A stretch of DNA of 64,000 nt, from positions 806,001 to 870,000 of the forward strand of contig OY755189.1 of NCBI GenBank assembly GCA_963576735.1. Reading direction: 5' to 3'. Positions 1-10,627 of this stretch are shown here, in pieces (position 1 is the stretch's first letter; each line of letters opens with the position of its first letter). Origin of the DNA: Bedellia somnulentella (taxonomy: Eukaryota > Arthropoda > Insecta > Lepidoptera > Bedelliidae). The position numbers and the translations under genes are program-made. A model generated the notes under the pieces. The model ran no database searches, was not told the DNA's origin, and saw nothing but the letters and a program-made list of their open reading frames with translations.

Positions 1-1660
1 AAAAATCGCGATTTTTGGACGTTTATATCTTAATAACCCTTTGTTATGTATTTATGGAAATTGGGCTACTAGTTTGTATCCTTGATATCAACAAATGAGC
101 CAAATTTGGTTGGTTTATGTTGATTAGATTTTGAGTTATGATGGTGTAAAAAGTCGCTCCAAATGATTCGTGTAATATACACATAATAATTAGTAAGCCC
201 GTGATGCCGTTTAGTTATTAAGGTATAAGAGTGAATTTTCCGGGGCCATTTATAACATGGCATCGATGAAATCCATACAAAAAGACGTAGTTATAACTTT
301 TAAATATCAAAACAGGTCTCATGGAATTTTTACGTATTTAACAAAATTATGCTTTCAAGCTTACTTACTATGAGCTCATAGTTAATACAAGGTATTATAT
401 GACAATGAGACAATATTATAAGATCGTGTTAAGGAAGAAATTTTATACTAGGCTTCAAAACTTATAAAATTTTTCGACCGCCTTTTTAATTAGCGCTATT
501 AGTACTGACAATTAGTATAGGAATCGAAAAAAATATGACAGATTTATTTTATTTGATACATCAAACTCAGAGGTATCTTAAAACTTATATATGAAATGTT
601 AATTCATCGTCATGAAATACCTAGTAGACCTAAATCGCTCACTCACACATATTCTTTAGATGGTGATAATAATGGGCTGCTTATTTTAAGGTGTCATGAT
701 GTCCAAACAAAAATTAACCGAAGAGGAGAGAAAAGAAAGAAAAAGATTGGCTGAGCTAAAGCGACGCCAAAAAATTACATAATACAAAGATTGTGCAATT
801 GTTAAAGATTATCCATAAGTTTTAAGCTTATGACTTTTTATATTTACTTGATAAAAGATGAAAAATAATATTATTATAGTATTACTCTTTTTGATAATAA
901 TGGGCTGTGATTATTGCCAGTAAAACGTCCCCTAGGTTCTTAAATTTGTCTTAGTTTTAAAAAAATGTGCCTTGTTCAGCTTTGGATTTAAAAAAAAAAT
1001 TGTGTTGAAAGTGTTTACAAATGATATTTTGTATAACTACCTTTCTATTTTATTTTTGACAATCTAGTTATTTTACAATTTAAATAAATAATAGTACGTT
1101 ACCTTTGTTTTATTTAACTTTTTTTTTATATATATACAGAATAAATACAATACCATAAAAAAAAAGTTGATCATCAGACAAGATTATAGGCTATCGATGG
1201 ATAACAAGAAAAGCACAGGACTGTTTGTCTCAGAGATCATTGAAGGAGGCCTATGTCTGAGACAAACAATGTTAAAAATAATTGACAAATGTTCAGTCAA
1301 TTCAATTAAAGTAGACACTCACTGCAAAAATAATAATATCTGAATATGGCTTTCTCATTGTGAGATATACAATTTTAAAAGGATTTTCATTCCCGTGGTA
1401 CAGTTCATTCATTGCCGTGGACGCTTGATTCATTTCCGTGCACGCGTGTTTCATTTCCATGTACTCTTGTTTCATTGCCATGGCATTGAATTTTTAATAA
1501 TGTAAATCTCACTAGTTTTATAAGTTATCTGCTGGATATTTAGATATAATATATAAATTATCAAAAACTTCAATAATATCGATCAAAAATAAATAAAAAC
1601 CTTGATTTAAAAAAATCCACGGAAATCAATATTTTAACCGTCTTGTTGAAATCCACCCAT
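1..1660. other. AT-rich intron or intergenic DNA, no gene seen
   Basis: No exon with splice sites and family similarity was found here. Small structures: a 13-bp perfect inverted repeat (1222-1234 with 1256-1268) and about four copies of a 21-bp repeat at 1397-1484 (consensus like gattcatttccgtgcacgcgt). A 27-codon highly charged ORF at 699-782 has no support as a gene. This is presumably an intron of gene A. Confidence 0.5.
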
Positions 1661-1674
1661 AACTCAACTCCCAG

Positions 1675-1892
1675 GTAGCTACCAGCCAACACGCAACTCA
1701 TCTGTTTCTATGCAATGTGTCCATATATATTTATTTATTTCTTTCATCCTGTTACTCTTAGTCAATATGACGTAAAAGTGACTTTATTTGATATATTTTA
1801 GCGTTTAATTCACTACACAACCCTTAGTGGCTGACACGCAACGATTCTGTTTTGCTGGTGTGGTTGCTCACCCTCAAACCGCGCGCTTAGAA
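1675..1892 (+). pseudogene. Two decayed copies of the first visible exon edge of gene A
   Basis: At 1671-1722 and again at about 1818-1890 the intron repeats the acceptor and start of the exon at 2319. The real edge reads cag/gtacctagcagccgacacg. The first relic keeps cag/gtagctaccagccaacacg; the second keeps gtggctgacacgcaacgatt and, further on, ccgcgcgctt matching ccgcgcgctc of the exon. Both are interrupted and no longer code. They look like old local duplications of the exon and its flank. Confidence 0.55.
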
Positions 1893-2318
1893 GTGATATA
1901 AACTTAGTTTATTTGCACCTGTGCGTAATTTAACGATATATAAAACCTTTCATTTAAAACCAAAACAAAGTTAAGTGCACTTTTATCACTCATTTATCCC
2001 CTTTCCCTTACTGTCAATAGATTCCTAATTAAAAGTGAAAACAACAGTTTGCTTTAATTTCAACCCCTTTTAATTTCACTGCACCAACAATTTTTATAGC
2101 ACGCACATATCATGTCTGTTACTCTCAGTGAATTTGCCATAAAACTTAGTACGATAGTAGTAGTAATAGTATTCACTAAGAATGAATCCAACAACCTGCC
2201 AAACCCCCTTTAACTTCATATCAATCTCACAGTTCCACACAATCCTACATCTCAGTAACCTAGCCTCATTTTCCGACACCAAAAGATTATTCACCTACAA
2301 TCATATTCATACACCCAG

Positions 2319-5300
2319 GTACCTAGCAGCCGACACGCAACTATTCTGTTTCGGTCTGCTAGTGTGCCTGCTGGCCCGCTCGCCGCGCGCTCAGCGGTGG
2401 GCGCTGCTGGGGCTGGCCGCGCTGGCGCTCGCGGTGCCCGCCGCGCACACCTACTGGCAGGAACTGGATCCCGTCGTTATACAGGCGCCGGAGTGAGTTC
2501 TTAGAATGTAGCTATAGTATCGGGTTTAACTTGGTAGTTAAAAATTAGAGCTTCAGTAATATTAATTCTGCAGACACTTTTGGAAATTAAATTTGGTGAT
2601 TAGTCTCCAGACATGTCGCTCAACGTTTACCTAAAAAGATCTAGTACTCTTCGTCACCTGGTACGTCACTCATGGCACACAATATATTTTTTCAAAAGAT
2701 ATCATTATCTAGAGAGGTTTTGACTTATTCTGATGTACTAGTCCATTGAAAATTCAAAATATCTTCACGTTTTGTTGATTCTACAACAGGATTAGAGTCT
2801 TAAGGCAAAAAAGTTAGATGATCTAGCTATTCTAAGTAAAACGCATCAACTGCTTTTCTCCCGTACACTGCGCCAAAGACTTAAATCAAGTGAACTATTT
2901 TATCAATCACTTATTAATTGATGTCTTCATGTAGGTAAAAAAACTTAATTTAGGACGTGTATAAATAAAAATTATAAATATAAAATATAAATAATAGATT
3001 GTCTTATTGTTAAGCTACATCAATTAAGTTGCTATAACTTTCAAAATTACTAAATAATCCATCTACACGAATGTTCCAGAACGTACCGCAGCCTGTACGA
3101 GCACGACGATACATTCCGGCTGCTGTACGCGCGCGGCCACACCAACCTGTCCACGTACTCGCTGGGGCTGGCGGGCGGATGGGCCGCCTACCACGCGCTC
3201 TCTACCGGGGACAACTTCGACACGCTACGGGTAAACACATAAACATAACATAAACGTTCACGCCGAATATCCCCGAAGGGGTTGGCAGAGGTACTAATAC
3301 TTCTGAACATCACGTGACTTTGTCACCTGGTGATCAGAGTACCCACGTTTTGCATGGACAGTGTACTCACGTGATAGGGGGCAGGCCTATCGCCGTTTTG
3401 TACGAATACACAGTCACATGACTAAGTACAACTCAGCCATGTGGGTTTCCTCACAATGTTTTCCCTCACCGTTAACAACCATGATAAATTAACCACACGT
3501 ATGTCTTTTAGAAAAGACAAATTGGTGTAGGGCCCCACCCAGGATTTGAACACTAGTCGTTTGCACGATAACCGAGTGTTCTACCCACTGGGCTAACACG
3601 TTTGGAGTAAACACACTAATATTATTAATACTAGCAAGTTATACCTACATTCTAGGATAGGTAATACACCCTAGCAAGCAGAGGGGCAAGATGTGTACTC
3701 TTAAAACACTTCATATTATACGTTACTCTTCAAACTGCTTGTTAAACATTCATGTCTTCGCTTACGATAAAGCGAAGTTATAGTTGGGTTAGCCGAATAA
3801 AACTCCATAAATCATGTATGGTCACTTAAAATTATATTTGTCTAGCGACATAGCAGAGCGTCTCATAAACCTACATCGGGGTATCAAAATAATTCTCTTG
3901 GTACAGTATAAGGTTGGCTATTCCCACATCTGATCATATTGTATCGTGCAAGCGAGAAAGAAGTAAATGTTAATAAGAGTTAAAAAAGCTACTGATGGTA
4001 TTATCCAGAGAGAAACAACCGTGATAGCTGAAGGGGTAGTACATCCGCCTTCCATGTCGACAGGCGTGGGTTCAAATGCCGGATCGAGCCTACTGAATCC
4101 TGATCCTGAGGAAATTATAGAACTTATACTTGCTTTGGAACCACAAAAAGCCCCGGGTTTAGATGGAATCAGTAATGAACTGACTAAATCTCTTGCCCCA
4201 CTTATAGCCTTGCCTTTATCTAGCATCTTCAATAAAAGTATACTGAATGGTTCTTTTCCGAAACAGTGGAAGACTTCATTAGTGAAACCTATCTACAAAT
4301 CTGGTGATAAACGTATACCTGGTAATTACCGTCCTATCACATTACCATAGTTGTGGGTTTTCTCCAAACTTCTAGAGAGGTTAATTAATGATAGGTTAGT
4401 CAAATATCTGGAGTCAAACAATTTGCTTATGGAAAACCAATTCGGCTTTCGAAGGGGTAGATCTACTGAGGATGCGATAGGACTAATGGTTGATATTGTA
4501 TCAAATCATCTTGATCGTGGTCGTAAAGCACTAGGAGTATTCTTGGATCTGGCCAAGGCGTTCGACACCGTGTCCATTAAGATCTTGCTTAAAAAAATGG
4601 AAGCTTTAGGTATTCGCGGAGTAGCTATCAACTGGTTTACAAGCTATCTTACCGGGAGAAAACAGTGCACCAAGATTGGTAGTGCAATTAGTTCTCTTGG
4701 TGATGTATCTTATGGCGTACCACAGGGTAGTATACTCGGGCCAACACTGTTCTTAATATATATTAATGACATTTGCTCTAAAGTTATATTAAATGCAGAC
4801 ATTGTATGCTACGCTGATGATACTGCCATAAATTTTCAGGGGAACTCTTGGGAAGATGTACAAGTAACTGCACAGCTAGGTCTTTCGCAAATATCTAACT
4901 GGCTGAAAATAAATCTTTTAAGCCTTAACGTATCAAAAACGCACTTTTTGTGTTTTCACAAGACTAAGTCGTCAGCCCCACCTTCGAACTTAACCACTGT
5001 AAAAATCCACGATGTAATGTGCTCAAATGTCAATTCATCAACACATCCATGTACATGTGCTTCTATAAATAAAACTAAAAATGTAAAATATCTAGGAATT
5101 AACATTGATGAAAATTTAAATTTTAAGGAGCATATCTCCATCACTTCCTCTAGAGTACGAAAATTGATATTTGCTATGAAACTTCTTCGAGAGGTCAATG
5201 AGGGAAGGGTTCTCAAGATGGTGTATTATGCTTTGTGCCAATCCGTACTGAACTATTGCATTTTGATTTGGGGTGGATGTGCTGTTTCAGTCCTCATAAT

Positions 5301-8300
5301 ATTAGAAAGGGCCCAAAGGGCTGTGCTAAAAACCCTTCTCCGGAAACCTCGCAGATATTCCACATCACTTTTATTCGCAGATTCAAAAGTTCTAAGCGTA
5401 CGCAAACTATTTATTCTGAAAGCAGTGTTGTATGCTCACCGTAATATAGCTCAAAGTCCATTATATAAAGAACTGTTGAAAAAACGAAAATTTACAATTC
5501 CTGTACCTTCTTTTATAACCAGTTTTGGCCAACGATTTAGAAATTTTTTGTCCCCTTTTATGTACAATAAATTAATTTCCAAATTTCCTGACTTAAAATC
5601 TTATGGTAACTGGGATTTTAAAAAGAAGGTATCTGCTATAATTATGGAAATCAGTTTTGATGAAGCGGAATCTTTGTTAAAAGTATTGAATTAATATTGC
5701 TCTTTAATAAACACACACACACACACACACACTCACATACACACACACACACACACACTCACATACACACACACACACTCACACACACTCTCACTCACAC
5801 ACACTCTCACTCACACACACACATACACGCGCGCGCGCACAAACACGCATCTCTCTCAGTTATTATAATATATAACTGTTTTTCTTTTACCTTGTTTCTT
5901 TGTGGCAGTTAATATTATTTTCTATTATTATATCATTTTTTTTATGTTTTTGTAGTCTAACAATCTTAAAATTAAGTAAAATGTACAATTTTTATTACTA
6001 AGATCTCTTTTTGTAAACAATTAGTAAGCTTTTTTTGGTAGTTTTTGTTTTACCAATCCCTGCGATACAGGCTCCGCCTAGTGCAAGGATCATCAATTTA
6101 CTATGTATCTGTAAGTTTTGGTGTGTTAATAAACTGTTTTTTTTTTTTTTTTTACATAAATTTGTTATTTCTAAAAGTTATATGTGTGGTAAATTTATTA
6201 CGTTTGATTACGGTGAGAGAACCAACATGGCTAAGCTGTAAATTACTAACGTGCAAGAAAAACGTTGGTACTCTAAACACCAGGTGATAATTTCACGTGA
6301 TGCTCAGAAGTATTAGTCTTTCTACCAACCTCTTCAAGGCGTTTGAGTTGAGAAAAATGTGGGACGATAGAGGAAAATATGCCACAGAGTAATTTTTTTT
6401 CTTTTATTATTTTAGAAACACCGCTGGATGTTCTGGCTGATATTCCCGGTCGGGGTGATGGTGATATTGTCCGGGGGTATCTTCTACATCGACGGGTTGA
6501 CTTTGCCGCTCCCAGTCAAGATCCTGTATGCGATACTCTACAAACCTGTCTTTCAATTGGTCATCGTTTTCTTCATCATCGGATGTATATTCCGGTTTGA
6601 GAGTAAGTTCTTTTTGTCGCTTATATATTGAAGAATGTAAGTGGTGAAACATACATACATATACTCACGGCTATAAATCCCTTAAAAGGGTAGCCAGAGC
6701 TAGGGAATCAGAATTTCCTCAGCCACTTTTGGAAGTTGCGTGGGTAAAAGATGGTGAAATAAAGGTTTTTGGTGATGGGTCTACAACCGCATCGCCCAAT
6801 GTTCCCTTAAAGCCCCAATACAGTTAGTCGCCTCTTACGTACACCCATCGGAAGAAATGTGGTAGCGCTATTCTAAGCCGGCACTACACAGTCAATAATT
6901 AAATTAATTTATAAATATCATTTTCAGGAGCATTTTTTTCCTTTCTTTTGAACAAAACAATAATTATTACTAAAAACCCTTATAAAAAATATTTTAATTG
7001 AGAACACAACTGAAAAAGTTACAAAGAAACTTTACACATACATATCAAAAATACTCTTCTTAGTTTTCACTTACTAAATCTAAATTAATCAGTTCCCATT
7101 CCTATATAATAGTGGTCCGCACCGGCTTCGCACGGTTGTTGTAACATATTTTTTCTGCTTACCCCTTACGATAGTTATCGTGATGTATATCCCATGTCCT
7201 TTTCCTGGTTTTGAGTCTTCTGCGCTACCTCACCAATAATTTTCAGCCAAATCAGTTAATCCGTTCTCGAGTTATAAATAGTGTCACTAACAGAACTTTC
7301 TTTAAAATATATATATTTCAACTAGATAGAATTGATTTAGTGAAAGTTTCATAGAACCTTTAATTTCCCGTAAAGTTTCATACCAACTTCAATTTCCCAT
7401 GATTCTCGTTCCCATGGTAACTTCTGGGACTTCTTGTCTTATTGTTCATTTTAAGCACTAAAACTATCTATCTACTAAATTTCAGCTCTCTAGGTGTTTA
7501 GGCTGGGCGCTCTCTGTCTGAAAATCAGTAACAGAACGATTTTACATATAAATTTTATGTTTGCAGACCTCTACCGGCCCATCGTGGAGTGGCGCGGCTG
7601 GACGTGGTCGGGCCGCGTCTCGTACAGCGCGTTCTTACTACACACGCTGTTCCAGCGCGGATACTTCGGACTGCAGACCACGCCTACCAGGATGTCTGAC
7701 TATAATATTGTATGTATATATGTGAAAGAAAGAAAGAAAGAAAATACGTTTATTCGCCGTTGTAGGCACAAGAAAAACACTGAAACCGACAGTATAAGAT
7801 ATAGAGTATCAGTACTGTGTTCTTGCGCCACTGCAACAACGAATCGTTACTGTCTCAGCATTTTCTGTGAGCCTTCGACTCACAGTACTGATTTTCAGTC
7901 AGCACCATTATGGAGTGACATCTGAGCACTGACCTCCATTATACGAGTACGAGTAAGTACGCTGGACTAATGATACGTATCAAAATGACAGCTATTTACT
8001 GTGCCAATTTGAAGCGCAATTGAGGAACCAATGAAGGAACGAGGAACTAAAAATGACATAAACTGCAAAATGGCCAGTGTTTTTTTTACCATAAAGCATA
8101 ATATATCTATGGTTTTTAGAAACAATTATAAATCAATAGTGCTGTTAAGTTTCGTTTCGATAAAACTTAGCCTTTCCTTTAAGCAGTAACATTTTATCGA
8201 TATATTTTATCTTACTGTCCCATCTCTTTTATTAGTTCCTTGGTCCTTCACTGCTGCCGTAAGCGCCAAAATGGCAAAAATCAAATCGCCTCACTGTCAC

Positions 8301-9687
8301 CCGGCCTATAATTAGTTCAGCGTACTTATATAGTATAATGGAGGTCAGTGCATCTGAGTCATCTCAAGAATCACGAACGGTAGAATATAAAAAAAGCAAT
8401 AAAAATAATGTCGTTACTTATTTCAAATACCTGTAATGAAGATATAAACTAAATACCTATTTAAATATTACTACATACATATCTATAATGGCTACGATTT
8501 ATATATCAATTATACAAAATAATATAAAATTAAAGTGTGGGAAACTTAGCTTCAACGTAAAGACGTATTCAAAGTCAAGGACTCTATACTACTGCTACAC
8601 AATATGTGGCTGAAGTGGCTTGGAATAGGACAGACTCATTTCTTTCTGTTGGTGTCGTAAGATCTGATTGTCCGTTTTGGGGTTTTTTTTTGTAATTCAG
8701 CAGACGACCCATAACCAACCATCTTTTTTCTACAATATCTTACCCACAAATCTTTAGAAAGTGGCTGAGAATTTTTGATTCTAAAGCCGCAGATACGGTT
8801 TGGGATTTATAAGCCGTGAGTCATGAGTATTGGTTATAGGTTTATTGTAAGTGCATTTATTAAGAAAGATTTCCCTTTTGCTACTTTCTGAAATTCAGAA
8901 TTACAGTCTTAAGCGTTTGATATGTCCAAAAGAGCTTAGTTTTTTAGAGAACGAAATTTAGTTTCAGTATTTTTTAAAGCACTATTACTGTTCCGTTATA
9001 GTATAATACGAGTATATAGACCAAGTACTTGGGACATTTTTGGGTAAAATTAAAGGTATTTTTAAAAAACGCGGAGGTATACATTTATGAAATAGGAGAG
9101 AATGTATGTATGTATGCTGTGTAGTGTCGGCTTAGAATAGCACTACCCCATATCTTCCGGTGGGTGTACGTAAGAGGCGACTAACGGTATTGGAAGTTTT
9201 TAAGGCATTTCTGGGCGATGCGGTAGACGACACATCACCAACAATCTTTTTTACCATCTTTTCTCCACACAACTTTCCAAAAATGTCTGAAGAATTTCTA
9301 ATTCCTTAGCTCTGGCTACCCCTTCTAGGGATTTATAGCCGTGAGTATAAGTAAGTTAGTACGGGTCAACTAAAAGGGATCCTTAAAAATACGACGATAT
9401 ATTTGTTAAATAGAAGGACATTTATGAAAATTTTATTTAATTTTAACCAAAGGCTATCGCTTACCTTAACAGTTTTTTTTTTTATTTTCAATATTTCTCT
9501 GTTGTTTCAGCTCACAATTTTATCAGCAACAATATTCCTGTCGTTCATAACCGCGGCCATGCTATGGTTGACAGTGGAGGCGCCACTAGCGCAACTTGTC
9601 AAAACTTTGATGGAGCCAAAGAAACGACGCCATCTTGAAAACAATATCGCGGCGGCCGAGGCGGGCGACGGACAATCTAAATTATAA
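2319..9687 (+). CDS. NRF-6-like acyltransferase gene A, 3' five exons (5' end outside the window)
   Basis: Multipass membrane acyltransferase-3 family protein of the insect nose-resistant-to-fluoxetine (NRF-6) group; the natural acyl acceptor is unknown in insects. Exons read from splice sites: 2319-2492, 3080-3230, 6416-6602, 7567-7709, 9511-9687 (stop 9685-9687). Entry phases are 2, 2, 0, 1, 0 and join without a break into 276 residues. Visible family marks are YLAADTQLF at the start (completing the HTW-YL motif of the previous, missing exon), several hydrophobic helices, RPIVEWRGW in exon 4, and the C-terminal VEAPLAQL. All acceptors end in AG and donors are gtgagt, gtaaac, gtaagt and gtatgt. 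The N-terminal NRF domain and first half of the acyltransferase domain must lie left of base 1. The gene runs toward paralogue gene B. Central exons are very GC-rich, the last exon AT-rich. Confidence 0.88.
3240..3606 (-). mobile_element. SINE-2, tRNA-headed, inserted at the gene A splice donor
   Basis: Same family as 17361-17727, 29058-29428 and 57462-57833. The head, on the minus strand at the right end, has an A box like tagcccagtgggtaga and a B box like tgttcaaatcctggg; the tail is a repeat of ataac. The 9-bp target duplication gtaaacaca is at 3231-3239 and 3607-3615. The left copy is the 5' splice site of the exon ending at 3230. Confidence 0.85.
3961..5850 (+). mobile_element. 5'-truncated LINE (Jockey/CR1-like reverse transcriptase)
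   Basis: Two reading frames, 3967-4350 and 4351-5694, are one reverse transcriptase split by an in-frame TAG at 4348-4350. Motifs seen: KAPGLDGISNEL, YRPITLP just before the stop, FGFRRGRST, FLDLAKAFDTVS, GVPQGSILGP and the catalytic YADDT. The endonuclease half is missing, so the copy is 5'-truncated and dead. It ends in a long CA-type microsatellite (5709-5850), which probably served as the 3' tail. It sits in the intron between gene A exons 3080-3230 and 6416-6602. The clade call is by eye. Confidence 0.85.
5709..5850. repeat. CA microsatellite with interruptions
   Basis: About 140 bp of cacaca with regularly spaced ctca and ataca variants, then a short cg-rich run (cacgcgcgcgcgcac). It directly follows the LINE stop codon and is probably its 3' tail. 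Confidence 0.9.
6225..6350 (+). mobile_element. Decayed SINE-2 fragment
   Basis: Keeps accaacatggctaagctg, the block cgttggtactctaaacacca and caacctcttcaaggcg, which match the body and 3' end of SINE-2 with many changes. It lies just left of the gene A exon at 6416. Confidence 0.55.
6650..6891 (-). mobile_element. SINE-1 copy
   Basis: About 240 bp. In element orientation it starts ctgtgtagtgccggctta, passes ggttggagacccatc, and ends ctctggctacccct...gccgtgagtatatg plus a (tatg)n tail. More than twenty copies of this family occur in the window. Confidence 0.85.
7108..7310 (-). mobile_element. 3' part of a Helitron-like element
   Basis: Starts with agtggtccgcaccggcttcg, the reverse of the cccgtgcgaagccgg...cact end seen in lepidopteran non-autonomous repeats. 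It is related to the end at 12040-12067 and to the fragment at 28532-28565. The inner boundary is uncertain. Confidence 0.5.
7927..8350. mobile_element. 424-bp MITE with 8-bp target duplication (hAT-like)
   Basis: Termini are inverted repeats beginning cactgacctccattatac. Similarity continues inward (agtacgctggactaat / agtacgctgaactaat), and an inner inverted pair follows (ggaaccaatgaaggaac with its reverse). The flanks carry catctgag at 7919-7926 and 8351-8358. An 8-bp duplication fits hAT or P-type transposases; there is no ORF inside. Confidence 0.85.
8625..8826 (+). mobile_element. Degenerate SINE-1 copy
   Basis: Retains tcatttctttctgttggtgt, the cccataaccaaccatcttt block and gggatttataagccgtgag in the right order; heavily mutated. 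Confidence 0.6.
9117..9354 (+). mobile_element. SINE-1 copy
   Basis: Full-length copy from ctgtgtagtgtcggcttaga to gccgtgagtataagtaag. It lies 156 bp before the last exon of gene A. Confidence 0.85.
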
Positions 9688-9726
9688 TTTCTTAAGGATT
9701 TTATACGGTGTACAGTGTTAAATGAG

Positions 9727-9761
9727 AATAAAACTATTTTTTTATTAATAAATCTTTTATT
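9727..9761. terminator. Polyadenylation signals of gene A, with reverse-strand signals in the same stretch
   Basis: AATAAA at 9727-9732 and 9747-9752, 40-60 bp after the gene A stop. TTTATT (AATAAA on the other strand) lies at 9741-9746, so the same 35 bp could also end gene B transcripts. Nearer candidates for gene B lie at 10138-10143. Confidence 0.55.
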
Positions 9762-10627
9762 TTGACTGTAACATATAAAAATATTTATCTTAAGTTTATT
9801 TAACGAGTCTCATTTTCGTATTTACGCTCAATTAGAGAAAATCATTACAAACTATAACTATTTTATGACTGCTCCAAATACGACTATTTTGGACTTATTA
9901 TTTTCTATATAATTATATATTAAAGATACTGACGCAGATTAACTCGTTTTATACTTAAAATTGTACAATATAACTCAACAGTATTTAGTAAGTAATAATA
10001 ACAATATTATATTTATTATATAAAAATATAACATTCATTACATAACAACAAGAGCCGACACCTAATATAAATATAATCAAGTACCTTCCTACTCTAGAAC
10101 ACAACATCTAATTACATAATGCTGTAATTTTATACAATTTATTACTTTCCTAAAACTAAGTTTTCATTCATACATTATGTACACACTCTTTCTTATACAA
10201 TGGCACTTGAGCCTCCAGACTAAAAAGGTAAAAAAAGAGGATTTCAATATTGTAATACTTTTCACTCTAAATATGTAACTATTCGTCTAAGTTTCGTTGC
10301 GACCAACTTCAAACCAGGATGCAAATATGTCTGACTAGGCTTATTGGTGTTTTGTAGGAAAAAGTAAAGTACAGACTTAGTGAAGCTAAGATACAAATAA
10401 GTTATGAAATACCCATACATGCTGGACAATACCAAAATAATAGATCTGACTTGATCTATGTATAATATATCCGTATATAAAACAACCTTTAATAAAACAC
10501 CCAAGCCATTTTCAAAAAACAAGGAAGTTCCTATAGCCACATCCAAAACATCATATTTTTATGGACATCAACCTCTAGAAATTAAACTATTTCAGTTAAA
10601 CACTCAACAACATTATCACAAAAAGCT
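9762..10627. other. 3' UTRs and spacer between the two convergent genes
   Basis: AT-rich DNA without coding signals between the stop of gene A (9687) and the stop of gene B (10628-10630). It should contain the 3' UTR of gene B. No mobile element was recognised. Confidence 0.5.

Noticed and set aside
699..782. 27-codon charged ORF (MSKQKLTEEERKERKRL...) as a small gene or exon
   Set aside because: Too short, no splice-site support and no neighbouring exon in phase; at best a transposon scrap.
5697..5912. 71-aa His/Thr-rich ORF
   Set aside because: Pure translation of the CA microsatellite.
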